Assembly: GCA_050245975.1 (NCBI GenBank)
Contig: JBFWWW010000002.1
Span: forward strand, 1 to 54,295
Length of the DNA: 54,295 nucleotides
From: JBFWWW01 sp050245975
Lineage (GTDB): Bacteria; Pseudomonadota; Alphaproteobacteria; Rhizobiales; Hyphomicrobiaceae
Reading direction: 5' to 3'
Both the position numbers and the translations under genes were made by a program. Under the pieces are notes generated by a model that saw only the letters and a program-made list of their open reading frames with translations, was not told where the DNA came from and did not search any database. Shown in pieces: positions 6,335 to 14,497 of this stretch; the first letter of the stretch is position 1; every line of letters starts with the position of its first letter.

Positions 6335-6433
6335 CTAGAACCAGCCGTTCTGCTGGGCAACCGTGAAAACGAAGAAGCCCACCCAGAGCAGCATGACAAG
6401 GTCGGCCAGGCGGCGGGGAACGGTCTCGATCAC
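6335..6433 (-). CDS. Small single-pass membrane protein, 32 aa
   Basis: A GTG at 6433 opens a 32-codon frame ending TAG at 6335. The peptide has a short N-terminus with P-R-R-L, one hydrophobic helix (D-L-V-M-L-L-W-V-G-F-F-V-F-T-V-A), then Q-Q-N-G-W-F. A short basic N-terminus followed by one helix is typical of real membrane microproteins, and the positive-inside pattern puts the N-terminus in the cytoplasm. AAGGTG lies about 9 nt upstream. No family is recognised. It stands alone, 81 bp beyond the start of the acyl-CoA ligase gene on the same strand. Confidence 0.45.
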   Translation of the reverse strand: MIETVPRRLADLVMLLWVGFFVFTVAQQNGWF

Positions 6434-6541
6434 GGATCCTGCACCTTCTGCTGCCAGCACGTTCTGCTGCCGGCATCTTCCGCTGAATGCCGGACCACGC
6501 TAGCACGCCGTCCCCGCCGCCCGCCACGGTCAATCCATCGG

Positions 6542-6811
6542 TCAGTCCATCGAAATTCCGCGAGCGGCGAGGCAATTCCAGATGCTGGACCGCTCCGCAT
6601 CGATGATGTCCCGCAGGGAACGTATGACCTTGTCGCGAACGCCGGTGCCTTTAACGGCTATGGCGATGTCCGAGCAGGTGTCGCTCTCGATCCTGAGGGT
6701 CAGCTGGGTCGCTCCCGACAACCGCTCGATATCCTGGGCGGCAAATTCCAGCTCGGCCAAACGCGACTCTAATCTTACCACCTCCGGAAGCGTCGATCTC
6801 CGTACCGCCAT
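6542..6811 (-). CDS. Hypothetical protein, 89 aa
   Basis: I do not recognise this protein. It is soluble, with a charged N-terminal helix (V-V-R-L-E-S-R-L-A-E-L-E) and a mixed middle containing one Cys, and it ends in a helix. ATG 6811 is the start. It is less GC-rich than its neighbours. Just upstream on its strand (about 6812-6960) is an A/T-rich stretch with a run of nine A's at about 6834-6842 on the plus strand, plausible promoter DNA. It may be a small acquired gene. Confidence 0.55.
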   Translation of the reverse strand: MAVRRSTLPEVVRLESRLAELEFAAQDIERLSGATQLTLRIESDTCSDIAIAVKGTGVRDKVIRSLRDIIDAERSSIWNCLAARGISMD

Positions 6812-6960
6812 CGATCAGGTCTCCCGCAACTTAAAAAAAAATAGCAGCCGATCCCGTCTCCCGAAATTTGGGTCTACACAAAAAACAACCTCAGGGCGCT
6901 ACAATTGTTCCAGGCCGGCAAAAAAGTTTGTCGATACGGCCGGCCAATCTTGCGGTGCGG

Positions 6961-8268
6961 CTAGATGCCGGCGTACCACTCGTAGCCGCGGTCTTCCCAG
7001 AAGCCGCCGTTGCCGCGGCCGATGCGGGCGAAGCTGTCGACCAGCTCGACGCGCATCACGTACTTGGCATGCTTGTAGCCGAGCTGGCGCTCGACCCTGA
7101 GGCGGAGCGGCGCGCCGTGCGCGACCGGCAGCTCGGCGCCGTTCATGGCGTAGGCGAGGATGGTCTGCGGATGCCAGGCATCCACCATGTCGATACTTTC
7201 GTAATAGACGCCGGTGCCGTCGCTCGTCTCCTCGTAGGTGTCGGCGCAGCGAAACACCGCATAGCGCGCCGTCGGCTTCGGCTCGGTGCGGCGCAGCAAT
7301 TCGTGCAGCGGAACGCCGGTCCACTTGCCGATCGCGCTCCAGCCCTCGACGCAGTCGTGGCGCGTGATCTGGGTGCGGGCGGGCAGCGCCCTGAGGTCGG
7401 CCAGCGACAGGCTCAGCGGTTTGCGCACGAGGCCCGTCACCTCGAGCCGCCAGTCGGCGAATTTGCTCGCCAGCAGCCGGGCGTAGGCGTCGCCGTCCGG
7501 CATGGAGGTGCCGTTGGCGCGGAAGACGGGCGACATGTCGGCGTCCGTGAACTCGTGCGCCAGCTGGCCGCCCGACAGCGCCAGCCGCTGCGCGCCGAGG
7601 CTCGCGCGCGCGAAGCCGGAAAAGACCGAGGCGAGCGTGACCGGCTCCGCGCGGCGCACGTGGCGCTCGGTGCGCAGCAGAAGGGTGAGCGTGCCGGCGC
7701 AAAGAAACAGGATCGCCGCGGTGCCGTAGGCGGCGAGCGCGCTCAGCGCATAGAGGAAGCCGCCGAACGCGGGGCCGAGGATCTGCGCGGTCTGGTTGGC
7801 CGTGGTGGCCCAGGCGGTGGCGTTCTGGAGCTGGGCGCGCGTGACGAGCGCGGGCAGCAGCGCCGACATCGTCGGCCATTCGAACGCGCGCGCCGAGCCG
7901 ATCACCGCCGCCAGCGCGAGGATGCCCTCGCGGCCGAGCCAGCCGCCGGCGGTGCCAACCACCAGTACGGCCGCGCAGCCGGCCTCGATGTACTGACAGA
8001 TGGCGACGATGCGGCGGCGGTCGTAGCGGTCGGCCATGTGGCCGACGACGAGGGTGAGGAACACCATCGGCACGAACTGCACGAGGCCGATCAGGCCGAG
8101 ATCGAAGGCGCTGCCGGTGATGGCGTAGAGCTGCCAGCCGAGCGCGACGGCCTGCATGGCGTAGGCGACGGTGGAGAAGACGCGCGCGAACCAGAACTGC
8201 GCGAAGTTGCGCTCGGAGAACAGGGAGGCGGGCGGCGGGGCAGCGGGCGGGGAGGAGGGCTGTGTCAA
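6961..8268 (-). CDS. Chimera: half MFS transporter fused to molybdopterin oxidoreductase
   Basis: One uninterrupted 435-codon frame holds two unrelated pieces. Residues 1 to about 218 are the first six transmembrane helices of an MFS permease, with G-H-M-A-D-R-Y-D-R-R between helices 2 and 3. From about residue 222 to the end it is the catalytic domain of a sulfite-oxidase/MsrP-type molybdopterin oxidoreductase, including R-H-D-C-V-E-G-W-S with the likely Mo-ligand Cys306 and R-V-E-R-Q-L-G-Y-K-H. The MFS lacks helices 7-12, and the oxidoreductase lacks its export signal. The join falls in a CGCGCGCG run at about 7601-7612, as expected if recombination between two genes fused them in frame. 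With six helices the enzyme domain would face the cytoplasm, whereas the family normally works in the periplasm, so function is doubtful. The start at 8268 is normal for the MFS. Confidence 0.85.
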   Translation of the reverse strand: MTQPSSPPAAPPPASLFSERNFAQFWFARVFSTVAYAMQAVALGWQLYAITGSAFDLGLIGLVQFVPMVFLTLVVGHMADRYDRRRIVAICQYIEAGCAAVLVVGTAGGWLGREGILALAAVIGSARAFEWPTMSALLPALVTRAQLQNATAWATTANQTAQILGPAFGGFLYALSALAAYGTAAILFLCAGTLTLLLRTERHVRRAEPVTLASVFSGFARASLGAQRLALSGGQLAHEFTDADMSPVFRANGTSMPDGDAYARLLASKFADWRLEVTGLVRKPLSLSLADLRALPARTQITRHDCVEGWSAIGKWTGVPLHELLRRTEPKPTARYAVFRCADTYEETSDGTGVYYESIDMVDAWHPQTILAYAMNGAELPVAHGAPLRLRVERQLGYKHAKYVMRVELVDSFARIGRGNGGFWEDRGYEWYAGI

Positions 8269-8661
8269 GCGGGTCGACTGGGGCGGACAACCGGAACCGA
8301 AGGCGGGACAATGTCGCCTGAGCGTTTAGCACACCGGCGGCCGCGCCGTCAGGGGCGTCAGCCGGGCGAGAAAAATCGCGCGGAGGTTATCCCCGCCCGC
8401 CGCGGCGCGGCTAGTCTCGATGGCGATGGCCGCCGTGACGCGTCATATGCCGAATGTGCCGAACCGCCAGCATGCCGAACCAATGGGCCGAACCAACGGG
8501 CCGAACCGGCGGGCGAACCGGTTCGCAGGGCCGAAGGCATTGAATTCGCTCGGGATGCCCGCCGCCAAAGACGCACAAAACGTGCATCCAAGCGGACACG
8601 ACGCGTCCCCTGCGCAGCAAAACGGGTGCTGGAGCGCACGCGCGCGAGCGTGATGGGGCCT
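8269..8661. other. Intergenic gap with degenerate GCCGAAC repeats
   Basis: I see no gene here. The left part is the upstream region of the MFS chimera. Between about 8449 and 8540 the core GCCGAA(C/T) recurs six or seven times at 9-16 bp spacing, forming a degenerate short-repeat array. The right part (8541-8661) lies beyond the stop of the secreted-protein gene and has no clear terminator. Confidence 0.5.
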
Positions 8662-9054
8662 CTAGCGGGCGGGTCCGCCGACGCCGCCGGCATGGCCGTG
8701 ACCGTGCCAATATCCCCGCGCGGCGCGATGCGGCACGAAATAGCCGTAGCCGCCGGAACCGCGCCGCACCACGCTCGGCACGTTCACCACGGCGGGCGGC
8801 GCGTAGGAATAGACGTGCTGCTCGCTGAAGCCGAGGCTGATGTTGGCCTTGTTGCCCGGATTGATGATGACGCGGTCGTGCGGGGGCAGCGGCCGGAATA
8901 CGCGCACGCCTTCCTCGATGGTGACGGTCGCGCCGTAGAAGGGCCGCGTCTCGATCCGCGTCGTGCGCGCGTCGGCGAGCGCGGGGCCCGCGGCAGCGAT
9001 AACGGCGGCCGACGCCGCCAGGGCAGTCGTCCAGGTGGTCATCCAGATACGCAT
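8662..9054 (-). CDS. Exported hypothetical protein, 130 aa
   Basis: The N-terminus (M-R-I-W-M-T-T-W) leads into an Ala-rich hydrophobic signal peptide, with a likely signal peptidase site after A-L-A about 28 residues in. The mature part is small and basic, has no Cys, and ends in a Gly/His-rich tail with repeated H-G-H-G. No family is recognised. ATG 9054 was chosen over an in-frame upstream start because it places the signal peptide at the N-terminus and has GGAGG about 11 nt upstream. It is probably periplasmic; the His-rich tail could bind metal (inference). Confidence 0.7.
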   Translation of the reverse strand: MRIWMTTWTTALAASAAVIAAAGPALADARTTRIETRPFYGATVTIEEGVRVFRPLPPHDRVIINPGNKANISLGFSEQHVYSYAPPAVVNVPSVVRRGSGGYGYFVPHRAARGYWHGHGHAGGVGGPAR

Positions 9055-9133
9055 GATGTCGCGCCTCCAACTCCTTACATGCGCCGACAGTAAAACGCTG
9101 CGGCGGGAGATAGATCGCATTTGACGTGTTTGA

Positions 9134-10069
9134 TTAACGTCGCGGCAAGACCTGCGCGCCGGCGGCAACGGGAAAGCCGCGCAGGAACTCGGCCGCGCGC
9201 GCGGGCTTGCGGCCGGCGCGCTGCACCTCGACGAGTTGCAGAGCCCCCTCGCCGCAGGTGATGGTCAGGTTCGAGTCGAGCACGACGCCCGGCGCGCCCG
9301 AGCCCGATGCGAGCGCCGTGCGCAGCACGCGGATGCGCTCGGGACCCGATGCGCCCGGCAGCTCGAGCCACGCGCCGGGATGGGGCGAGAGACCGCGCAC
9401 GAGGTTGTGGACGGCGGACGCCGGCTGCGTGAAATCGATGCGCGCCTCGGCCTTGTCGATCTTGGCCGCGTAGGTGACGCCGCTCCCGGACTGCGGCGTG
9501 CAGTCAAGGCTGTCGCGGGCGAGCGCGGCGAGCGCGCGCACCATCAGGCTCGCGCCCTGCCGCGCCATCACGTCGTGCAATTCGCCGGCCGTCATGTCGG
9601 GACCGATGGGAATGCGCTCGGCGAGACAGACGGGGCCGGTGTCGAGGCCCGCCTCCATGCGCATGACGGTCGCCGCCGTCTCGCGATCACCGGCCATGAT
9701 CGCGCGCTGGATCGGCGCGGCGCCGCGCCAGCGCGGCAGCGCGGAGCCGTGCAGGTTGAAGCAGCCGAGCCGCGGCGCATCGAGAACCGCACGCGGCAGA
9801 AGGAGCCCGTAGGCGACGACGACGGCGGCATCGGCGGCATGCGCGGCGAAGACCGCCTGCTCGGCTTCGCCCTTGAGGCTTGCCGGCGTCAGCACCGGCA
9901 GACCGGCCGCGTCGGCGAACACATGCACCGGCGACCTGCGCGCATCGAGCCCGCGCCCGGCCGGACGCGGCGGCTGCGTGTAGACGGCGGCAATCCCGTG
10001 TCCGGCGTCGAGGATCTCCGACAGCGTCGGGACCGCGAAATCCGGCGTGCCCATGAAAACGAGCCGCAT
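9134..10069 (-). CDS. fmt: Methionyl-tRNA formyltransferase
   Basis: The 311-aa enzyme formylates Met-tRNA(fMet) with 10-formyl-THF for translation initiation. It begins M-R-L-V-F-M-G-T-P-D-F-A-V-P and carries the formyltransferase core N-L-H-G-S-A-L-P-R-W-R-G-A-A-P-I, with active-site Asn and His. This is followed by G-L-D-T-G-P and the C-terminal OB-like tRNA-binding domain (about residues 210-305). The length is normal. AGGAGG lies 9 nt before ATG 10069. It is 30 bp downstream of def, forming the usual def-fmt pair that adds and removes the formyl group. Confidence 0.97.
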   Translation of the reverse strand: MRLVFMGTPDFAVPTLSEILDAGHGIAAVYTQPPRPAGRGLDARRSPVHVFADAAGLPVLTPASLKGEAEQAVFAAHAADAAVVVAYGLLLPRAVLDAPRLGCFNLHGSALPRWRGAAPIQRAIMAGDRETAATVMRMEAGLDTGPVCLAERIPIGPDMTAGELHDVMARQGASLMVRALAALARDSLDCTPQSGSGVTYAAKIDKAEARIDFTQPASAVHNLVRGLSPHPGAWLELPGASGPERIRVLRTALASGSGAPGVVLDSNLTITCGEGALQLVEVQRAGRKPARAAEFLRGFPVAAGAQVLPRR

Positions 10070-10099
10070 GCCGATGGTCCTCCTGCCGGCGGCCTCCGA

Positions 10100-10621
10100 T
10101 CAGGCCGTGGTCTCGCCCTTGGCCTGCTTGCGGAATCTGCGCACGATCATGTCGCGCTTGAGCCGCGACAGGAAGTCGATGATGAGACGCCCGTCGAGGT
10201 GATCGATCTCGTGCTGGATCGCGGTGGCGAGCAGGCCCTCGGCCTGAAGCTCGCGGCGCTTGCCGTCGAGGTCGAGGTAGCGGACGGTGACCGTGCCCGG
10301 ACGGTCGATCTCGATGCGCACGTCGGGAATCGAGAGGCAGCCCTCCTCGTGCATGCGCAGCTCCTCGCCGCGCGTGACGATCTCGGGATTGACCATGACC
10401 AGCGGATGGCGCTGATCGTCCTCCTCGTCGCCGACGTCGAGCACGACGAGACGCACGAGCTCGCCCACCTGCACGGCGGCGAGGCCGACGCCGGGGGCGT
10501 CGTACATCGTCTCCAGCATGTCGCGCGCCAGCGTCTTCACCGTCTCGTCGATGCGGACAACGGGTTGGGAGACCTTGCGCAGGACAGGATCGGGCAGGGT
10601 CAATATGGGTCGAATGGTCAT
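10100..10621 (-). CDS. def: Peptide deformylase
   Basis: The 173-aa metalloenzyme removes the formyl group from new proteins. All three motifs are present: G-V-G-L-A-A-V-Q (44-51), E-G-C-L-S (93-97, metal-ligand Cys95) and H-E-I-D-H (137-141, metal ligands His137 and His141, catalytic Glu138). ATG 10621 gives the standard N-terminus (M-T-I-R-P-I-L-T-L-P-D-P-V-L). It is the first gene of the def-fmt operon and is divergent from the retropepsin-like gene across a 132-bp gap containing a repeated CTTGCATGGG element. Confidence 0.98.
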   Translation of the reverse strand: MTIRPILTLPDPVLRKVSQPVVRIDETVKTLARDMLETMYDAPGVGLAAVQVGELVRLVVLDVGDEEDDQRHPLVMVNPEIVTRGEELRMHEEGCLSIPDVRIEIDRPGTVTVRYLDLDGKRRELQAEGLLATAIQHEIDHLDGRLIIDFLSRLKRDMIVRRFRKQAKGETTA

Positions 10622-10681
10622 GGCCGTCAGATAGGTCAGGCCGGCGCGGCGGTCAATCGGCGGCAAGGCACGTGCGCCCGC

Positions 10682-10723
10682 CTTGCATGGGGCCTTGCAA
10701 AAGGCGTCTTGCATGGGCCTTGC
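10682..10723. repeat. Short direct repeat in the def / protease gap
   Basis: CTTGCATGGGGCCTTGC (10682-10698) is repeated as CTTGCATGGGCCTTGC (10708-10723), 26 bp apart, within the divergent intergenic region. The function is unknown. The position would suit a regulatory site. Confidence 0.6.
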
Positions 10724-10753
10724 GCCGGGGATGGCCCTTTGCCATGAGAGGCA

Positions 10754-11260
10754 ATGACCGCAAGCAGCAAAATCCGGCGCGCGCCGAGCGTGCACCCTGC
10801 GTCCGAGCCGCTGATACTCGGCTGGCAGGAGTGGGTGGCGCTGCCCGACCTCGGCCTGCCCGCGATCAAGGCCAAGATCGACACCGGGGCCAAGACGTCG
10901 GCGCTGCATGCCTTCACGGTCGAGCCCTACGGCCGCGCCGGCACACCCAAGGTACGCTTCGGCATTCATCCGGCGCCGCGCCGCTCCGACATCGAGGTGT
11001 TCTGCAGCGCGCCGGTGCTCGACCAGCGCCGCGTGACGAGCTCCAACGGCGAGAGCGAGCTGCGCTACATCATCGCCACCACGCTGCAGATCGGCGATCG
11101 CTCGTGGCCGATCGAGATCGGGCTCGCCAACCGCGACGGCATGTCGGCGCGCATGCTGCTCGGCCGCCAGGCGATCCCGGCCGGCGTGCTGATCGATCCG
11201 CGCGCGTCGTTCCACCAGCCGCGGCTGGGGTTCAAGCTCTACCGCCGCAAGCCGGCCTGA
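10754..11260 (+). CDS. Retropepsin-like aspartic protease (RimK-associated type)
   Basis: The 168-aa protein matches the bacterial 'ATP-dependent zinc protease' family, now viewed as retropepsin-like aspartic proteases. The active-site motif I-D-T-G-A-K-T-S-A-L-H-A is near residue 41 and M-L-L-G-R-Q-A-I is near 135. The fold is one retropepsin domain, so the enzyme would act as a dimer. Homologues are often next to rimK (alpha-L-glutamate ligase), but no rimK is in this window, so the substrate is unknown. ATG 10754 is the start. The stop lies in a 30-bp-period partial repeat. Confidence 0.85.
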   Translation: MTASSKIRRAPSVHPASEPLILGWQEWVALPDLGLPAIKAKIDTGAKTSALHAFTVEPYGRAGTPKVRFGIHPAPRRSDIEVFCSAPVLDQRRVTSSNGESELRYIIATTLQIGDRSWPIEIGLANRDGMSARMLLGRQAIPAGVLIDPRASFHQPRLGFKLYRRKPA

Positions 11261-11300
11261 GCGGAGACGGCCTGAACCAAGGCGGGCTGAGCGGAGACGG
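11257..11300. repeat. 14-bp direct repeat spanning a stop codon
   Basis: CTGAGCGGAGACGG occurs at 11257-11270 and 11287-11300, one unit of a 30-bp period. It lies between the protease stop and the convergent recR stop. No terminator is visible. Confidence 0.8.
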
Positions 11301-11305
11301 AACGA

Positions 11306-11908
11306 TCAGATGGCGCGGCGGCTCTTGATGGCCGCGGCAAGCGTGCCCTCGTCGAGATAGTCCAGCTCGCCGCCGACCGGCACGCCGTGCGCGAGCCGCG
11401 AGACCGACACGCCGCTCGCCTGCAGGCGCTCGGACAGATAGTGCGCGGTGGACTGGCCCTCGACGGTGGCGTTGAGCGCCAGCAGAACCTCCGTCACCGG
11501 CGGCACGGCGCGCGCAACGAGCGTGTCGATGTTGAGCCGCTCGGGACCGATGCCGTCGAGCGGCGAGAGATGGCCGCCGAGCACATGGTAGCGCGCGCTG
11601 ACGACGCCCGCCCGCTCCAGCGCCCACAGGTCGGCGATCTCCTCGACGACGACGATGAGCGAGGGGTCGCGCCGCTCGTCGCGGCAGACGGTGCAGGGCG
11701 AGACGCTGTCGACGTTGCCGCAGGTGGCGCACACGACGATGGAGCGCGCCACCTCGGCCATGGCCGCCGACAGCGGCTCCAGCAGGTCGGCGCGGCGTTT
11801 GATGAGCGTCAGCGCGGCCTTGCGCGCGGAGCGATGCCCGAGCCCCGGCAGCCGCGCCAGGAGCTGAACCAGCCGCTCGATCTCGGGGCCTGCGACCTTG
11901 CCGCTCAT
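11306..11908 (-). CDS. recR: Recombination mediator protein RecR
   Basis: The 200-aa protein acts with RecF and RecO to load RecA at gaps. It has an N-terminal HhH region (L-P-G-L-G-H-R-S-A), a four-Cys zinc finger (C-A-T-C-G ... C-T-V-C near residue 58), and a Toprim domain with V-V-V-E-E and the H-V-L-G-G-H-L-S-P-L-D-G motif. The length is normal and ATG 11908 is the start. It is the last gene of the dnaX-ybaB-recR run, a widespread bacterial order. Confidence 0.98.
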   Translation of the reverse strand: MSGKVAGPEIERLVQLLARLPGLGHRSARKAALTLIKRRADLLEPLSAAMAEVARSIVVCATCGNVDSVSPCTVCRDERRDPSLIVVVEEIADLWALERAGVVSARYHVLGGHLSPLDGIGPERLNIDTLVARAVPPVTEVLLALNATVEGQSTAHYLSERLQASGVSVSRLAHGVPVGGELDYLDEGTLAAAIKSRRAI

Positions 11909-11984
11909 GTCTCCATCACCATCGGCTGCGGGGATGAACCCCGCGCCCGTCTCTAACGGATTCTCGTCCGCCGCGTGTCAGCAA

Positions 11985-12305
11985 TCAGAAGAGCTTGAGG
12001 CCCGGCGGCAGAGGCAGCCCGCCGGCGATCTCCTGCACCTTGGCCTGCGCCGCGGCCTCGGACTTGGCCTTGCCGTCCTGGACGGCGGCGACGATCAGGT
12101 CCTCGAGGATCTCGGCCTCGCCGGGCTGCATGAGGCTCGGATCGATCGTGATGGCCTTGAGGTCGCCCTTGCCCGTCAGCGTCGCCTTGACGAGGCCGCC
12201 GCCCGACTGGCCCTCGACGAGGAGATTGGCGAGGTCCTCCTGCATCTGCTGCATGCGCGACTGCAGTTCCTGCGCCTGCTTCATCATCTTCATTATGTCT
12301 CGCAT
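11985..12305 (-). CDS. ybaB: YbaB/EbfC nucleoid-associated protein
   Basis: The 106-aa protein begins with a helical M-K-M-M-K-Q-A-Q segment, then has the beta region with G-G-G-L-V-K-A-T and ends L-P-P-G-L-K-L-F. This is the regular YbaB/EbfC form, a dimeric DNA-binding protein of uncertain role. GGAGG lies 5 nt before ATG 12305. It sits between dnaX and recR on the same strand. Confidence 0.96.
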   Translation of the reverse strand: MRDIMKMMKQAQELQSRMQQMQEDLANLLVEGQSGGGLVKATLTGKGDLKAITIDPSLMQPGEAEILEDLIVAAVQDGKAKSEAAAQAKVQEIAGGLPLPPGLKLF

Positions 12306-12361
12306 CGGACCTCCAGTGGGACCTCGGGTGGCGGGTTCGGCCGCCGGCGTCGCGGCGTGGA

Positions 12362-14251
12362 TCAGCCGGTGCCCGTCTCGTCGGTGCGGGGGCGCGGCAA
12401 CGGCCGGATGCCGGTGATCTCCGCGTCCGGAAACTGCTCCAGCACCGCCTCGACGGCCGGATGGCGCTTGACCTCGCCCAGCTCGGCCGCAGCACGCTGC
12501 CGCGCCACCTCGCCGATGGTCGGCTCGCCGGGAGCGCGGCTCAACGCCACCATCCAGCGGCCGCCGGTCCAGGCGTTGAGCTTCTCGCGCAGCTCGTTGG
12601 CGATCTCCTTCGGCGCGCCGGGCATGAGGTGCAGCTCGATGTGACCCTGCGGATCGAAACGCACCAGGCTGACGTGCTCCTCGAGATGGATCTTGAGGCG
12701 CGCATCGCGGCGCGCGCCGGCGAGCGCGACCACATCCATGAAGGAGCGCAGCGGCGCCAGCGCCGGCTCGACAGGCGCGGCGATCGCCTGCTCGTCGGCG
12801 AAGACCTCCTCGTCGCGCTCGTCGTCGAAATCGGGCGCGAAGCCGGGGTCGAACCCGGGCTCGGGCTGCGGCGGCCGCGCCGGAGAGGGCGTAACGACCT
12901 GGCGGCGGGGCGGTTCGGGCGAAGCGGCAGCAGGCGGCGCGGATGGCAGGCTGTTGACGGTGCGGCCCTCGGAGGACGGAGGACGCGGCTCACCCTCGCC
13001 GGCCGGACGGCGTGCGGGCGCGGCGGCGCCCGACAGCGTGCGGATCACCTCGTCGGGCGACGGCAGGTCGGCGGTGTGCGCGATGCGGATCAGCACCATC
13101 TCGGCCGCAGCCAGCGGCGAGGGGGCGAGACCGACCTCCTCGAGGCCCTTCAGCAGCATCTGCCAGATGCGCGACAGCAGCGGCAGGGGCACGGACGCAG
13201 CCAGGGTCCCGGCGCGGCGCTGCTCCTCGCCCGACACGCCATCGCCCGCCGATCCCGCAACCTTGATGCGCGTCGCGGTGTGCACGGCATCGGCGAGGTC
13301 GGAGAGAACCTGCGCCGGCTCGGCGCCGTCCGCATTGAGTGCCGCCAGCGCCTGGACAGCCGGACCCGCCGCGCCGCCGACGAGCCGGTCGAGCAGGTCG
13401 TAGATGCGGCCACGGTCGGCGAGCCCCAGCATGCTGCGCACGCCGTCGAGCGTGACGGCGCCGGAGCCGATGGCGATGGCCTGGTCGAGCAGCGAAAGAC
13501 CGTCGCGGACGGAGCCTTCGGCGGAACGCGCGATGAGCGTGAGCGCCTCGTCCTCGGCCGTCACCTGCTCGGCCTCCGACAGACGGCGGAAATGGGCGGC
13601 GAGCGTCGGCACGTCGACGCGGCGCAGATCGAAGCGCTGGCAGCGCGACACGACCGTCACCGGCACCTTGCGGATCTCGGTGGTGGCGAAAATGAACTTC
13701 ACATGCTCGGGCGGTTCCTCGAGCGTCTTCAGGAGCGCATTGAACGCGCCCTTCGACAGCATGTGGACCTCGTCGATGATGAAGACCTTGTTGCGCGCCA
13801 GCAGCGGCTTGTAGCGCGCGCTCTCGATGATCTCGCGCATGTTGTCGACGCCGGTGTTGGAGGCGGCGTCCATCTCCAGCACGTCCGGGTGGCGGCTCTC
13901 GATGATCTCCAGGCAGTGGCGGCCGAGCTCGGGCATGTCGAAGGTCGGCCGGTCGACGCCCTCGCGCTCGTAGTTGAGCGCACGCGCGATGATGCGCGCC
14001 GTCGTCGTCTTGCCGACGCCGCGCACGCCGGTCAGCATGTAGCCCTGCGCGATGCGACCGGAGGCGAACGCGTTGCGCAGCGTCGTCACCATGGCCTGCT
14101 GGCCGATCAGGTCGTCGAAGGAGGACGGGCGATACTTGCGCGCGAGCACGACGTAAGGGCGATCTGCGGCGGCCGCACCGGTCGCGTCGCGTCCCTTCGC
14201 CGTGTCGGGAGAGGGAGTGGAGGCGGAGGTGGTGGATTTGCTACGCGCCAT
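12362..14251 (-). CDS. dnaX: DNA polymerase III subunit gamma/tau
   Basis: This 629-aa clamp-loader ATPase has a P-loop G-V-R-G-V-G-K-T (75-82), the Walker B-type I-I-D-E-V-H (158-163), and the S-R-C-Q sensor. A Pro/Glu-rich linker (about 435-520) and a C-terminal domain binding the polymerase alpha subunit follow. The bacterial zinc knuckle (four Cys) is almost lost; only C113 remains, which I believe is common in Hyphomicrobiales. ATG 14251 (M-A-R-S-K) was chosen: an upstream in-frame extension would add 31 residues without conserved features. The gene lies 116 nt downstream of the SRP RNA. I saw no obvious slippery site for a gamma form. Confidence 0.96.
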   Translation of the reverse strand: MARSKSTTSASTPSPDTAKGRDATGAAAADRPYVVLARKYRPSSFDDLIGQQAMVTTLRNAFASGRIAQGYMLTGVRGVGKTTTARIIARALNYEREGVDRPTFDMPELGRHCLEIIESRHPDVLEMDAASNTGVDNMREIIESARYKPLLARNKVFIIDEVHMLSKGAFNALLKTLEEPPEHVKFIFATTEIRKVPVTVVSRCQRFDLRRVDVPTLAAHFRRLSEAEQVTAEDEALTLIARSAEGSVRDGLSLLDQAIAIGSGAVTLDGVRSMLGLADRGRIYDLLDRLVGGAAGPAVQALAALNADGAEPAQVLSDLADAVHTATRIKVAGSAGDGVSGEEQRRAGTLAASVPLPLLSRIWQMLLKGLEEVGLAPSPLAAAEMVLIRIAHTADLPSPDEVIRTLSGAAAPARRPAGEGEPRPPSSEGRTVNSLPSAPPAAASPEPPRRQVVTPSPARPPQPEPGFDPGFAPDFDDERDEEVFADEQAIAAPVEPALAPLRSFMDVVALAGARRDARLKIHLEEHVSLVRFDPQGHIELHLMPGAPKEIANELREKLNAWTGGRWMVALSRAPGEPTIGEVARQRAAAELGEVKRHPAVEAVLEQFPDAEITGIRPLPRPRTDETGTG

Positions 14252-14367
14252 CGATCCGCACACGCCGGCGCCAGGAGCGCCGATCCGTTCACATCCTGCC
14301 GGCAGGTGGCCGGCCGGAATTGCTGCATCGCCATAACAGGGCATCGGCGATGGCGGACGCCGGCAAA

Positions 14368-14464
14368 TGAGAGGCTGGCGAACGACCCGTATCTGGCTCG
14401 TTGGGGCTGCTTCCTTCCGGACCTGACCCGGTTGGCGAGGGATCCGTCCGCCGCCAACCTCCCG
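14368..14464 (-). ncRNA. ffs: 4.5S signal recognition particle RNA (bacterial small type)
   Basis: Read on the minus strand, the RNA has the invariant SRP helix 8 core GGTCAGGTCCGGAAGGAAGC with its GGAA tetraloop (plus-strand 14408-14432). Its ends GGGAGGTTGGCG and CGCCAGCCTCTC pair through G-U pairs to close a long hairpin of about 97 nt. It binds Ffh and guides co-translational targeting to the membrane. The ends are estimated from the closing helix. It lies directly upstream of dnaX, as in other alphaproteobacteria. Confidence 0.93.
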
Positions 14465-14469
14465 CCGCT

Positions 14470-14497
14470 ATTTATAGGCTGCTCCTTGCGAAAACAA
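14470..14497 (-). promoter_or_regulatory. Promoter of the SRP RNA
   Basis: On the minus strand a strong -10 box TATAAAT (plus 14470-14476) lies about 6 nt before the RNA 5' end. A -35-like TTGTTT (plus 14492-14497) lies 15 bp further upstream. The short spacer is slightly suboptimal. The placement fits the RNA start exactly. Confidence 0.6.

Noticed and set aside
6868..9093. Plus-strand frame of 741 codons opposite the MFS chimera and secreted protein
   Set aside because: Rich in Arg/Gly/His/Asp with no domain. The minus strand carries recognisable protein families across the same span.
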